A DNA stretch of 64,000 nt from Cryptosporangium phraense (GCF_006912135.1 NZ_VIRS01000001.1:62001-126000), one strand, 5' to 3'. Shown: positions 43,755-53,069, numbered from the stretch's first letter. Notes: generated by a model not told the origin, from the letters alone. Made by a program: numbers and translations.

Positions 43755-45569
43755 ATGGCGGATGGCACGGGCCTCCGGATGGGAACCGCGCAGGGGCGCT
43801 GGGTGCTGCTGGCGACGGTGCTGGGCTCCAGCCTCGTCATGCTCGACGGCACGGTCGTCAACGTCGCGCTGGAGCGGATCGGCCACGACCTCGACGCCGA
43901 CTTCGCCGGGCTGCAGTGGATCGTCAACGCGTACACGCTCACGCTGGCCGCGCTGATCCTGCTCGGCGGCGCGCTCGGCGACCGCTTCGGCCGGCGGCGG
44001 GTCTTCATCTTCGGCGTCATCTGGTTCGCGGTCGCGTCGCTGTTCTGCGCGCTCGCGCCGTCGGCCGGGCTGCTCGCGCTCGCGCAGGCCCTGCAGGGCA
44101 TCGGCGGGGCGCTGCTCACGCCGGGCAGCCTGGCGATGATCGCGGCCACGTTCGATCCGCGCGACCGCTCGCGGGCGGTCGGGGCCTGGTCGGCGTTCGG
44201 CGGCATCGCCGGGGCGATCGGCCCGTTCGTCGGCGGGTGGCTGGTCGAGTGGGACTGGCGCACGGTGTTCCTGCTCAACCTGCCGCTGGCGGTCGTCGTC
44301 GTCGTGATCGCCCGGGTGCACGTGCCGGAGACCCGGGACACGTCGAGCGTGCGCGGCTTCGACGTGAGCGGCACCGTGCTCGGCGCGGCCGGGCTCGGCG
44401 TGCTCACCTACGGTCTGATCGCCGGCGGGCGGGGCTTCGGTCCGTTCGTGTGGACGCTGGTGGCCGCGGGCGTCGTCCTGCTGGCCGGGTTCCTGCTGGT
44501 CGAGCGTCGGTCGCCGCATCCGCTGGTGCCGCTGGACCTGTTCACGAACCGGATGTTCACCGCGATCAACGGCGTCACGTTCCTCGTCTACGCCGCGCTC
44601 GGCGTGTTCTTCTTCCTGCTCGTGCTTCAGCTGCAGGTCGTCGCCGGCTTCTCGCCGATCGCCGCCGGCACCGCGCTGCTGCCGGTCACCGCGATCATGC
44701 TGACGTTCTCGTCGCGCTCCGGCGCGCTCGCCGACCGGATCGGCGCGCGCATCCCGCTGACGGTGGGGCCGCTGGTGGCCGCGGGTGGCTTACTGCTCGC
44801 GACGCGGATCGGGCCGGGGGCGACGTACCTGGGGTCGGTGCTGCCCGCGGTCGTGCTGTTCGGGGCCGGGCTGTCGCTGACCGTGGCGCCGCTGACCGCG
44901 ACCGTGCTCGGCTCGGCCGAGGCGCGGCACGCGGGAATCGCGTCCGGCGTCAACAACGCGGTCGCGCGGGCGGCGGGGTTGCTGTCGGTGGCGGTGATTC
45001 CGGTGGTGGCGGGGCTGAGTGGTCAGGCTTATGCGGATCCGGGGGCGATGTCGGACGGGTTCCGGATGGCGATGATGGTGTGTGCGGCGCTTCTCGTCGT
45101 GGGTGGGGTTTTGTCGTTCACGACTATTCGGGCGGGGGCGCCGGTGGGCGCTGGGCCGGCCGCAGCCGGCTCGGTCGGTGCGGATGCCGGCGCGCCGACC
45201 GGCGCGCCCGGTGCGCCGGCCGCGGGCGCGGCCGTGCCGGGTGGGGCGGTGCCTGGTGGAGCTGTTCCGGGGGCGGCTGTCGCTGGTGGGGGCGTTCCGG
45301 GGGCGCTTTCGGACGGGGACGGGCCGGGTGCGGGCGTTGGGGTGCCGGGGGACGGGGTTCTGACTGGCGCGGGCGAGGCTCCGGCGGCGGTGCCGGTGGG
45401 TTCGGGGGCGCCGGTGGGCGGCGCGCCGGTGGGCGGCGCGCCGGTGGGGGCGGCGAAGCCGGCGGCCGAGCCGGCGAAGTTCGATCTGGCGCAGTGCCTG
45501 CATTGCGGGGTGACGGGGCCTCAGCTCTACCCGGACACGCCCTTCGAAGCCCCTGCTTCGCGGGGCTGA
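43755..45569 (+). CDS. MFS transporter, DHA2 (EmrB/QacA-like), with Ala/Gly/Pro-rich tail
   Basis: A 604-residue protein from ATG 43755, with GGAGGG five bases upstream. The first ~465 residues have 14 transmembrane segments with the DHA2 signatures SLVMLDGTVVNVALERI (motif D1) and ALGDRFGRRR (motif A), typical of drug/proton antiporters. The last ~140 residues are unusual: low-complexity Ala/Gly/Pro/Val repeats and then a small CxxC end (AQCLHCGVTGPQLYPD). The tail is in frame with no stop, and its base composition is as GC-rich as the rest. Confidence 0.9.
   Translation: MADGTGLRMGTAQGRWVLLATVLGSSLVMLDGTVVNVALERIGHDLDADFAGLQWIVNAYTLTLAALILLGGALGDRFGRRRVFIFGVIWFAVASLFCALAPSAGLLALAQALQGIGGALLTPGSLAMIAATFDPRDRSRAVGAWSAFGGIAGAIGPFVGGWLVEWDWRTVFLLNLPLAVVVVVIARVHVPETRDTSSVRGFDVSGTVLGAAGLGVLTYGLIAGGRGFGPFVWTLVAAGVVLLAGFLLVERRSPHPLVPLDLFTNRMFTAINGVTFLVYAALGVFFFLLVLQLQVVAGFSPIAAGTALLPVTAIMLTFSSRSGALADRIGARIPLTVGPLVAAGGLLLATRIGPGATYLGSVLPAVVLFGAGLSLTVAPLTATVLGSAEARHAGIASGVNNAVARAAGLLSVAVIPVVAGLSGQAYADPGAMSDGFRMAMMVCAALLVVGGVLSFTTIRAGAPVGAGPAAAGSVGADAGAPTGAPGAPAAGAAVPGGAVPGGAVPGAAVAGGGVPGALSDGDGPGAGVGVPGDGVLTGAGEAPAAVPVGSGAPVGGAPVGGAPVGAAKPAAEPAKFDLAQCLHCGVTGPQLYPDTPFEAPASRG
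45548..45567 (+). terminator. possible hairpin terminator at the transporter stop codon
   Basis: AGCCCC (45548-45553) and GGGGCT (45562-45567) pair around an 8-base loop and overlap the TGA stop. There is no U-tract, as is common in high-GC actinomycetes. Confidence 0.4.
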
Positions 45570-45957
45570 CCGACGGGGGTCGCGAGGCCCCGCAGCGCCG
45601 TTCGGCGCGAGCACCGAGGGCGTGCGAGCTGCGGAATGGCGCGGTGGAAGTACGTCCGAGACGGCCGGGGTCGGCCCCGGGCGGCGGGGCGCGGGTCAAG
45701 GCGCAGGAGCGAGGTTTTCGCGGCGGACCGGTCCTCGGCACTGCGTCCGCGTCGGGCCGGCTGTCGCTGGCCCGGACACGGCGGCCCGTTGCGGCGGGCC
45801 ACCCTCGGCGCGCCCCCTCGGCGAGCCATCCGGCACAGGCCACGCCCAGCGGCCCATCCGTGACGAGCCACCCTCCGGAACGGCCTAACCGCAGAGGCCG
45901 AGCCCCAACAGGCCGGCCCCCAGCAGGCCGAACCCCGGCAAACCGGCCCTCGGCGGG
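45570..45957. other. 388-bp convergent intergenic region, no gene supported
   Basis: The region lies between two convergent genes (MFS transporter and Tex). It is GC-rich with short imperfect repeats of the type CAGGCCGGCCCC / CAGGCCGAACCCC / CAAACCGGCCC around 45910-45955. Several frames are open on both strands, but none has a ribosome site or recognisable protein. Confidence 0.5.
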
Positions 45958-48561
45958 TCAGCGCTTGCGGCGGTCTCCTCGGTCGTCGGAGTCGCCGCCC
46001 ACCAAGCCGGCCCGGCGCAGCGCGTCGGCCAGGGCACCCTCAGGCTCAGGCCGGCCGCCCCGCTGCCGCTGGCCGCCACCTCCCTGCCCACGCCCGCCAC
46101 CCGCACCACCACGATGCGCGCCGTCCCGGCCACTCCCGCCGTGCGAGCCCCCACCCTGCGAGCCCCCACCGCGCGACCCGCTCCCCCCGCGCCCCGGGCC
46201 ACCCGGCGCCCCGCCCCCGGACCCGTCCCGCCCACGCTGGCCGCCGTCACGCCCACCGTCACGGCCGCCGTCACGCCCACCGTCGCGGCCGCCGTCACGG
46301 CCGCCCTCACGGCCCCGGCCTCCGCCGGACGCCCGGCTCCCGCCCGGGCCGGCCTCGTCCTCCAGGCGCAACGTCAACGAGATCCGCTTCCGCGGCACAT
46401 CGACGTCCAGAACCTTCACCCGCACGATGTCGCCCGGCTTCACGACATCCCGCGGGTCCTTCACGAACGTCTTCGACATCGCCGAGACGTGCACGAGACC
46501 GTCCTGGTGCACGCCCACGTCGACGAACGCTCCGAACGCGGCCACGTTCGTCACGACGCCCTCCAGCACGAGGCCGGGGGTCAGGTCCGACAGCGTCTCG
46601 ACGCCCTCGGTGAACGTCGCGGTCTTGAACTCGGGGCGTGGGTCGCGGCCGGGCTTCTCGAGCTCGGTGAGGATGTCGGTGACGGTCGGCAACCCGAATC
46701 GGTCGTCGACGAAGTCGGTCGGCTTCAGCGCCCGCAGCGCCGCGGTGTTGCCGAGCAGGCTCCGCACGTCGCTGCCGGCCGACGACACGATCCGCCGCAC
46801 GACCGGGTACGCCTCCGGGTGCACCGACGTCGTGTCCAGCGGGTCGTCACCGCCCGGGATGCGTAGGAAACCGGCGCACTGCTCGAATGCTTTCGGGCCC
46901 AGCCGCGGCACCCCGGCCAGCGCCGCCCGCGAGCGGAACGGCCCGTTCGCGTCCCGGTGCACGACGATGTTCTCGGCCAGGCCGGTGCTGATGCCCGACA
47001 CCCGGGCCAGCAGCGGCACCGACGCGGTGTTCAGGTCGACGCCGACCGCGTTCACACAGTCTTCGACGACCGCGTCGAGCGAGCGGGACAGCTTCAGCTC
47101 GGACAGATCGTGCTGGTACTGGCCGACCCCGATCGACTTCGGGTCGATCTTCACCAGCTCGGCCAGCGGGTCCTGCAGGCGCCGGGCGATCGACACCGCG
47201 CCGCGCAGCGAGACGTCGAGACCGGGCAGCTCCTGCGACGCGTACGCCGACGCCGAGTAGACCGACGCACCGGCCTCGGACACGACGATCTTCGTGAGCT
47301 TCAGCTCGGGGTGCTTGGCGATGAGCTCGGCGGCCAGCTTGTCGGTCTCCCGGGACGCCGTCCCGTTTCCGATCGCGATCAGCTCGACGTTCTGGGCCGC
47401 GCACAACCGGGCCAGCGTCGCGATCGACTCGTCCCAGCGGCGGCGGGGCTCGTGCGGGTAGATCGTGTCGGTCGCGGTCACCTTGCCGGTGCCGTCGACG
47501 ACCGCGACCTTCACACCGGTGCGCAGGCCCGGGTCGAGCCCCATCGTGGCGCGCGTACCGGCCGGCGCGGCCAGCAGCAGGTCACGCAGGTTGCCGGCGA
47601 ACACCGCGACCGCGTCGTCCTCGGCCGACTGGCGCAGCCGGAGCCGCAGGTCGATGCCGAGCCGGACCACGATCCGGGTCCGCCAGGCCCAGCGCACCGA
47701 GTCGAGCAGCCACCGGTCGGCCGGACGCCCGGCATCCCGGATCCCGAACTTCGCCGCGATCCGGATCTCGTAGTCAGTGGCGCCTGCGGGCTCAGCATCG
47801 TCGGACGCGAAATCGAGGTCGAGAACTTCCTCCTTCTCCCCCCGGAACAGCGCGAGGATGCGGTGCGAGGGCAGCCGCGAGTACGGCTCGGAGAACGCGA
47901 AGTAGTCCGAGAACTTGGCCCCGGCCTCCTCCCGCCCCTCCCGGACCCGCGAAGCGACGTGACCGCGCTCCCACATCCGCTCGCGCAGCTCGCCGATCAG
48001 GTCGGCGTCTTCACCGAACCGCTCGACGAGGATCGCGCGGGCGCCGTCCAGCGCCGCCGCCGCATCGGGGACGTTCTTCTCCGCGTCGACGTACTGCGCG
48101 GCCAGCGTCTGCGGGTCATGGGCCGGGTCGGACAGCAGCGCGTCGGCCAACGGCTCCAGCCCGGCCTCGCGGGCCACCATCGCCTTCGTACGCCGCTTGG
48201 GCTTGAACGGCGCGTAGATGTCTTCCAGCCGCGCCTTCGAGTCGGCCGCGTTGATGCGACCGGCCAGCGCGTCGTCGAGTTTGCCCTGGCTGCGGATCGA
48301 CTCGAGGACCGCCGCCCGGCGCTCCTCGAGCTCGCGCAGGTAGCCGAGACGCTCCTCGAGCGTGCGGAGCTGGGCGTCGTCGAGCGCGCCGGTCTGCTCC
48401 TTGCGGTACCGGGCGATGAACGGCACCGTCGAGCCGCCGTCGAGAAGGGTGACCGCGGCATCGACCTGCCGCTCCTGGACGCCGAGTTCGTCGGCGATGC
48501 GCCGACCGATCGACGCCACCCCCGGCGCTCCGACACCGGCCGCCACCGATTCTGTTGCCAC
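45958..48561 (-). CDS. Tex-family RNA-binding / transcription accessory protein with RGG-like tail
   Basis: An 867-residue protein from GTG 48561 (GGTGAG upstream). The N-terminal Tex helical region has STVPFIARYRKEQTGALDD. It is followed by a YqgF-like RNase H fold (TMGLDPGLRTGVKVAVVD), a helix-hairpin-helix region (LNTASVPLLARVSGIS) and an S1 RNA-binding domain at ~664-734 (GVVTNVAAFGAFVDVGVHQDG). The last ~130 residues are a Gly/Arg/Asp/Ser-rich tail with tandem GGRD repeats. This tail is longer than in most bacterial Tex proteins and probably adds nonspecific RNA affinity. Confidence 0.93.
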   Translation of the reverse strand: MATESVAAGVGAPGVASIGRRIADELGVQERQVDAAVTLLDGGSTVPFIARYRKEQTGALDDAQLRTLEERLGYLRELEERRAAVLESIRSQGKLDDALAGRINAADSKARLEDIYAPFKPKRRTKAMVAREAGLEPLADALLSDPAHDPQTLAAQYVDAEKNVPDAAAALDGARAILVERFGEDADLIGELRERMWERGHVASRVREGREEAGAKFSDYFAFSEPYSRLPSHRILALFRGEKEEVLDLDFASDDAEPAGATDYEIRIAAKFGIRDAGRPADRWLLDSVRWAWRTRIVVRLGIDLRLRLRQSAEDDAVAVFAGNLRDLLLAAPAGTRATMGLDPGLRTGVKVAVVDGTGKVTATDTIYPHEPRRRWDESIATLARLCAAQNVELIAIGNGTASRETDKLAAELIAKHPELKLTKIVVSEAGASVYSASAYASQELPGLDVSLRGAVSIARRLQDPLAELVKIDPKSIGVGQYQHDLSELKLSRSLDAVVEDCVNAVGVDLNTASVPLLARVSGISTGLAENIVVHRDANGPFRSRAALAGVPRLGPKAFEQCAGFLRIPGGDDPLDTTSVHPEAYPVVRRIVSSAGSDVRSLLGNTAALRALKPTDFVDDRFGLPTVTDILTELEKPGRDPRPEFKTATFTEGVETLSDLTPGLVLEGVVTNVAAFGAFVDVGVHQDGLVHVSAMSKTFVKDPRDVVKPGDIVRVKVLDVDVPRKRISLTLRLEDEAGPGGSRASGGGRGREGGRDGGRDGGRDGGRDGGRDGGQRGRDGSGGGAPGGPGRGGSGSRGGGSQGGGSHGGSGRDGAHRGGAGGGRGQGGGGQRQRGGRPEPEGALADALRRAGLVGGDSDDRGDRRKR
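46225..46305 (-). repeat. tandem 12-bp coding repeat (GGRD) in the Tex tail
   Basis: The codons for residues ~753-779 are near-perfect repeats of a 12-base unit encoding Gly-Gly-Arg-Asp (about five copies, then GQRGRDG). Such repeats vary in copy number by slippage. Confidence 0.7.
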
Positions 48562-48673
48562 GCAGCTCACCAATCCGTCTTCGGCCGGGTCTCTCCCGGC
48601 CCCGTTCGTGCTCCGGGAAACCGTAGCGTCCGCGCGACGACGGCGGCGCGCGTCGTCCACAGGTTCGAGCAAT

Positions 48674-48706
48674 TCAACGTGTCGTTGACAACGGGTAGTT
48701 TAAAAT
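48674..48706 (+). promoter_or_regulatory. palindrome and -10 element upstream of the HTH gene
   Basis: TCAACG-TGT-CGTTGA (48674-48688) is a perfect 6-bp inverted repeat. TAAAAT at 48701-48706 is followed by exactly seven bases and the ATG at 48714, so the message is probably leaderless. The palindrome ends 12 bases before the -10 and could be an operator. Confidence 0.45.
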
Positions 48707-48713
48707 CGGAACC

Positions 48714-49109
48714 ATGCAGAAGCCCAACCCCAGCCGGGCTCGCGCCGAGCGCACCTACACCGCCCTGTTCCGGCTGGCCGAGCGGCACGGCGGCGACGCC
48801 GAGGCCCGCGCGCGCCAGGTCAACCCGGCGATGCTCGGCCCGCACGAGGCTGTCCGCCTGGCCGCGTTCCTGGCCGGAGGGTCGGCCGGCTACCGCGACG
48901 GCGAGCCCGAGGTCGACGCCGACGACCTCACGGCGGCCCTCACGCTGGTGCCGCTGGTCCGGGCCGAACTCGACGAGTTGGAGCTCAGCCTGCTCCTGCT
49001 GGCCCGCGGCCGGGGCATGACGTGGGCCGACATCGCGTTCGGGCTCGGCCTCGGCAGCGCCCAGGCCGCGTCCCAGCGCCACGACCGGCTGGCGAGCCGC
49101 ACCGAGTAA
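48714..49109 (+). CDS. helix-turn-helix DNA-binding protein (sigma region 4-like)
   Basis: A 131-residue protein. The last ~30 residues (GMTWADIAFGLGLGSAQAAS) form a helix-turn-helix like sigma-70 region 4 or small actinomycete regulators. The rest is helical and acidic. It starts at ATG 48714 directly after a -10-like TAAAAT. It is divergent from tex; a role in regulating its own region through the palindrome upstream is possible but unproven. Confidence 0.65.
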   Translation: MQKPNPSRARAERTYTALFRLAERHGGDAEARARQVNPAMLGPHEAVRLAAFLAGGSAGYRDGEPEVDADDLTAALTLVPLVRAELDELELSLLLLARGRGMTWADIAFGLGLGSAQAASQRHDRLASRTE

Positions 49110-49137
49110 ACGGTACACAACCGGGCATACACCGCGC

Positions 49138-49815
49138 ATGCGAACGCTCGCCGCGCTGATCATCGTCGGGTTGCTGGCCACGACCCCGACCCAGCCCAAC
49201 GCCCAGGATCGACTGTTCCTGCGCACCGCCCACCAGGGCAACCTCGCCGAGATCAGCGCGGCCCGCATCGCCCAGCAGCGCGCCGGCACGTCCACCGTCC
49301 GCGACCTCGCCGCCCGCTGGATCGACGACCACACCTTCGCCGACCAGGCCCTCACCCAGGCCGCGATCGCCCTCGACGTCGTCCTGCCGGCCACCCCGAC
49401 GCCCGAACAGGAAGCCCTCGCCGAGCGCTACCGCACGGCCACCGCCGACGAGTTCGACCGGCTCTGGGTGTCGACCCAGGTCACCGAACACCAGCGGGCC
49501 ACCTCGCTGGCCACCGCCGAGCTCACCGCCGGGGCGTCGGAAACCGTGAAAGCGCTGGCCCGGGCGGCCCGGCCGATGGTCAGCGACCACCTCCGGCGGC
49601 TGGCCGACGCCGAACCGGCGGTCGGCGCGGCCGTCCCGGCCGAGCCGGACGTCCCCCGCCCCGGGTCGGTCCCGGCGGTCAGCACCGCCCCGTCGCCCGG
49701 ATGGCGGGTCGAGGAGCCCGCCGGCGGCACCCCCGGTTGGACGCAACCGCGCCCGTCCGCGACCGGCATCCCCGTCCCCGGCGGCCCCTGGCCATCGGTC
49801 ACCCCGGCCCCCTGA
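49138..49815 (+). CDS. secreted DUF4142-type ferritin-like protein
   Basis: A 225-residue protein. A signal peptide (RTLAALIIVGLLATTPTQ) is followed by a DUF4142-like four-helix region, residues ~23-150 (DRLFLRTAHQGNLAEISAAR, VRDLAARWIDDHTFADQAL). It ends in a Pro/Gly/Ala-rich C-terminal tail. The fold is ferritin-like, but the metal-ligand set is not complete by eye. Function unknown; it is probably exported or cell-wall associated. Confidence 0.75.
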   Translation: MRTLAALIIVGLLATTPTQPNAQDRLFLRTAHQGNLAEISAARIAQQRAGTSTVRDLAARWIDDHTFADQALTQAAIALDVVLPATPTPEQEALAERYRTATADEFDRLWVSTQVTEHQRATSLATAELTAGASETVKALARAARPMVSDHLRRLADAEPAVGAAVPAEPDVPRPGSVPAVSTAPSPGWRVEEPAGGTPGWTQPRPSATGIPVPGGPWPSVTPAP

Positions 49816-49852
49816 CCTCAGGGGCGTCCGGGCCGTAGCGGAGGCTGGACGG

Positions 49853-51148
49853 GTGACCTCCAGCGTGCGCGCCCGCGCACGGGCCGCTTTCCGCGGCACC
49901 CGCGCCCTCCGGATCCCGGCGTTCCGGATCCTGTTCGGCGCCCAGGTCGTCTCGTTCATCGGCACCTGGTCCCAGAACCTCGCGACGTCCCTCCTCGTCC
50001 TGCACCTGACCGGCAGCGCGGCCGCGCTCGGCCTCGTCACCGCCGTGCAGTTCGGGCCGACGCTGATCCTGTCGCCGTTCACCGGCCGCGTCCTCGACCG
50101 GGTCGACGTCCGCCGGTTACTGATCGGCACCTCGACGCTGAGCGCCACCACCGCGCTGGTCCTGGCCGTGCTCGCGGCGACCGGGCACGCGCCGGTGTGG
50201 TCGCTCGGAGTCGCCACCGGGCTGTTCGGGGTCGCCCAGGCGTTCGACCGCCCGGGGATCTACACGCTGCTCCCCCGGTTCATCGACGCCGATCACCGCT
50301 CCAGCGCGATCAGCCTGATCACGACGAGCGGCGCGGCCGCGCGCCTGGCCGGTCCGGCGCTGGCCGGCCTGATCTACGCCACGCTCGGCCCGGCCGCCTG
50401 CTTCGCCGCCAACGGCGCGTCGTACCTGGTCGTCGTCATCGCGCTCCTTTTTCTCCGACGGGGTGAGAGTGCCGACCGGCCGACCACGATCCGCCGAGCG
50501 GAGACGTTCGGCCTGCGATACGCCTGGCACCACCCCGATCTGCGGGACGCCCTGCTGGCCAACGTCGCGATCGGCGGTCTCACGTTCAACTTCGCGGTGA
50601 TGCTCGCGGCCATGGTCACGTTCACCTACCGCGGCGGCTCGAACTACGTCGGACTGGCCTATTCGACGGACGCGGTCGGCGCCGTACTCGGCGGACTCGT
50701 CGCGGTGGGGGCGCGCCTGAACCGGCGCCGGCTGGCGCTGGCCGCCGGCGCACTCGGGGTAACGGTCGCCGCGGCCGGCGTGGCCCCGAACCTGGCCGTC
50801 TTCTTCGTGATCCTCCCGGTCATGGGCATCGCGATCACCTGGTACCAGTCGACGGTCACCGCGCTCGTCCAGCAGGTCGCCGAACCGGCGATGCTCGGCC
50901 GGATGATGTCGCTGCTCACGCTGGGCTGGTTCGGCACGACGCCGTTCGGCGCGCTGCTGATCGGCTGGGTGGCCGACGCGTTCTCGGCCCGGGCCGCGAT
51001 GACGGTCGCCGGCGGCACGGCCCTGGGCTGCGCGCTGCTTCTCCTCCTTCCGCGAATCCTCCTTCCGCGAAAACGGCGAGGCCCGGCGCCGGACCCGCCC
51101 CCGCGTGCGGTAAGCAGGACACCGAGCCGAGAGGAAGGGCTGACGTGA
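49853..51148 (+). CDS. MFS transporter (DHA3/EntS-like)
   Basis: A 431-residue protein with about 12 transmembrane segments. The N-terminus FRILFGAQVVSFIGTWSQNLA and the motif around LDRVDVRRLLIG fit the DHA3 group, which includes the enterobactin exporter EntS and macrolide exporters. GTG 49853 has GGAGG nine bases upstream. Its stop overlaps the start of the next gene (GTGA), so it is cotranscribed with the reductase. Substrate not evident. Confidence 0.88.
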   Translation: MTSSVRARARAAFRGTRALRIPAFRILFGAQVVSFIGTWSQNLATSLLVLHLTGSAAALGLVTAVQFGPTLILSPFTGRVLDRVDVRRLLIGTSTLSATTALVLAVLAATGHAPVWSLGVATGLFGVAQAFDRPGIYTLLPRFIDADHRSSAISLITTSGAAARLAGPALAGLIYATLGPAACFAANGASYLVVVIALLFLRRGESADRPTTIRRAETFGLRYAWHHPDLRDALLANVAIGGLTFNFAVMLAAMVTFTYRGGSNYVGLAYSTDAVGAVLGGLVAVGARLNRRRLALAAGALGVTVAAAGVAPNLAVFFVILPVMGIAITWYQSTVTALVQQVAEPAMLGRMMSLLTLGWFGTTPFGALLIGWVADAFSARAAMTVAGGTALGCALLLLLPRILLPRKRRGPAPDPPPRAVSRTPSREEGLT

Positions 51149-52146
51149 GCCGTTACGTCATCATCGGCGCCGGCGCGATCGGCGCACCGGTCGCCGCCCA
51201 GCTGCGCTCGACCGGCGTGGGCGTCGTCCTGGTCGCCCGCGGTGCCCACCGCACCGCGATCGCCACCGACGGCCTGCGCTACGTCCGCCCGGAGGGCGAG
51301 CGGCGCATCAAGCTGCCGGTCGCCGGGTCCGCGGCCGAGGTCGACCTGACCGTCGGCGACGTCCTGGTGCTGGCCACCAAGACCCAGGACACCGAGGCCG
51401 TGCTGGCCGAGTGGTCGTGGCGCCCGGTCACCGGCGGTACCACCGCGGCCGAGTCGCTGCCGCTGATCAGCCTGCAGAACGGCCTGGACAACGAGCGCGT
51501 CGCGCTGCGCCGCTTCGCCCGCACGTCCGGCGCGGCCGTCCAGATGCCGAGCAGCTACCTGCGCCCGGGCGAGGTCGTCGCGCCCGGCGATCCGGTCGTC
51601 GGCGCGTTCTACCTGGGCGGTTACCCGGGCGGTCTCGACCCGGACGCCGAGGTCTGGGCCACCGACCTGCGCCGTTCCGGCTTCGCCGTCCGGCTGGTCG
51701 ACGACCTCCCGCGATGGAAGGCCGGCAAGCTGATCAACAACGTCGTCAACCCGGTCGACGCGCTCTACGCCGGCCACGAGCGCTTCGACGACCTGGCCGA
51801 GGCGCTCCAGGCCGAGGCCCGCCGGGTGGTCGAGAAGGCCGGTTTCGACCCGGCCGACCTCTCGGCCGACCCCGACATGCGCGTCGGGCTCTCCGCCGAC
51901 CTGATGGACCGGTACGGCGGCAGCTCCACCCGTCAGAGCCTGGGGAAGGGCGCCGGCGCGACCGAGGCCGACTTCCTCAACGGCGAGATCGTGCTCCTCG
52001 GCCGTCTGCACGGCGTCCCGACGCCGCTGAACGCGGCGATGCAGGCCGCGGTCGCGAGAGCCGCGCGCGACGGTGTCCCGCCCGGCGGTGGTGATCCCGC
52101 TCTTCCCGACGCTCTGCTGGGCACCACCGAGGGGACCGGCCGGTGA
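51145..52146 (+). CDS. ketopantoate reductase (PanE/ApbA) family protein
   Basis: A 333-residue Rossmann reductase. It has the N-terminal NADPH loop IIGAGAIGAPVAAQL, the LQNGLDNE segment of the family and GKLINNVVNPVDALY, which supplies the catalytic lysine and asparagine. The classic role is reduction of 2-dehydropantoate, but many PanE paralogues act on other ketoacids. The operon with an MFS exporter and a rhodanese gives no pantothenate context, so I leave the gene symbol blank. Confidence 0.85.
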   Translation: MSRYVIIGAGAIGAPVAAQLRSTGVGVVLVARGAHRTAIATDGLRYVRPEGERRIKLPVAGSAAEVDLTVGDVLVLATKTQDTEAVLAEWSWRPVTGGTTAAESLPLISLQNGLDNERVALRRFARTSGAAVQMPSSYLRPGEVVAPGDPVVGAFYLGGYPGGLDPDAEVWATDLRRSGFAVRLVDDLPRWKAGKLINNVVNPVDALYAGHERFDDLAEALQAEARRVVEKAGFDPADLSADPDMRVGLSADLMDRYGGSSTRQSLGKGAGATEADFLNGEIVLLGRLHGVPTPLNAAMQAAVARAARDGVPPGGGDPALPDALLGTTEGTGR

Positions 52147-53003
52147 CCGCCCTCCTGATCACCGCCTCAGACCTGTGCAGACTGCCGCAGGTAACCCTGC
52201 TGGACGTCCGGTGGGCCCTGGGTGACCCGGCCGGGCGGGAGCATTACCGGGCCGGGCACGTCCCGGGTGCGCTCTTCGCTGATCTGGACACGGAGCTGGC
52301 GTCTCCGGGCACCGTGGCCGACGGCCGGCATCCCCTGCCCGCCCTGGCCGACCTGCAGGAGACCGTCCGGCGCTGGGGCGTCCGGATCGGGAAGCCGGTC
52401 GTCGCCTACGACAACACGGGCGGGCTGGCCGCCGCCCGGGCCTGGTGGCTGCTGCGCTGGGCCGGGGTCGAGGACGTCCGGCTGCTCGACGGTGGGCTCG
52501 GCGCCTGGATCGCGGCCGGCTACGACGTCGAGAGCGGGGAGAACCCGGCTCCGGGCGGCGGGGACGTTCCGCTGCGGCCCGGGCAACTCCCGGTCCTGGA
52601 CGCCGACGAGGCGGCCGCGCTGGCCGGCTCGGGCGTCCTCCTGGACGCGCGGCCGGGCGAGCGGTACCGGGGCGAGGTCGAGCCGGTCGACTCCCGTCCG
52701 GGCCACATCCCGGGCGCGGTCTCGGCGCCGACCGCGGGCAACCTCCGGCCCGACGGCACGTTCCGACCGGCCGACGAGCTCCGCGAACTGTTCGCCGGGA
52801 AGGGCGTGACCGGGAGCGCGCCGGTCGGCGTGTACTGCGGCTCGGGCGTCACCGCGGCGCACGAGGTGGCCGCGCTCGCGATCGCGGGCATCGAGGCGTC
52901 GCTCTACCCGGGCTCGTGGTCCCAGTGGTCGGCCGACCCGTCCCGCCCGGCCGTCACCGGCCCCTGGCCGACCGACGACGAACCGGGAGCCCCCGCCGAC
53001 TAG
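52143..53003 (+). CDS. thiosulfate/3-mercaptopyruvate sulfurtransferase (tandem rhodanese)
   Basis: A 286-residue protein with two rhodanese domains. The first has LLDVRWALGDPAGREHYRAG and ends near residue 130; the second carries the catalytic cysteine in VYCGSGVTAAHE (about residue 238). The active-site loop CGSGVT is of the mercaptopyruvate type. It transfers sulfur from a donor to thiol acceptors or cyanide. The GTG start overlaps the reductase stop. Confidence 0.92.
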   Translation: MTALLITASDLCRLPQVTLLDVRWALGDPAGREHYRAGHVPGALFADLDTELASPGTVADGRHPLPALADLQETVRRWGVRIGKPVVAYDNTGGLAAARAWWLLRWAGVEDVRLLDGGLGAWIAAGYDVESGENPAPGGGDVPLRPGQLPVLDADEAAALAGSGVLLDARPGERYRGEVEPVDSRPGHIPGAVSAPTAGNLRPDGTFRPADELRELFAGKGVTGSAPVGVYCGSGVTAAHEVAALAIAGIEASLYPGSWSQWSADPSRPAVTGPWPTDDEPGAPAD

Positions 53004-53016
53004 GCAGGGGCTCCCG
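52984..53016 (+). terminator. strong hairpin terminator spanning the sulfurtransferase stop codon
   Basis: CGGGAGCCCC (52984-52993) and GGGGCTCCCG (53007-53016) are perfect 10-bp arms with a 13-base loop holding the TAG stop. A second hairpin, CGCGGCC/GGCCGCG (53019-53025 and 53035-53041), follows and would serve the convergent sigma-factor gene as well. No U-tract. Confidence 0.7.
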
Positions 53017-53069
53017 AACGCGGCCCGCGGGAAAGGCCGCGCGTCACCGACCGCGGTGCAGCCGGTAGC

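Noticed and set aside
45570-45957. Small open frames in the region between the MFS and tex genes
   Set aside because: No ribosome site, start choice or recognisable sequence; composition is that of random high-GC DNA.
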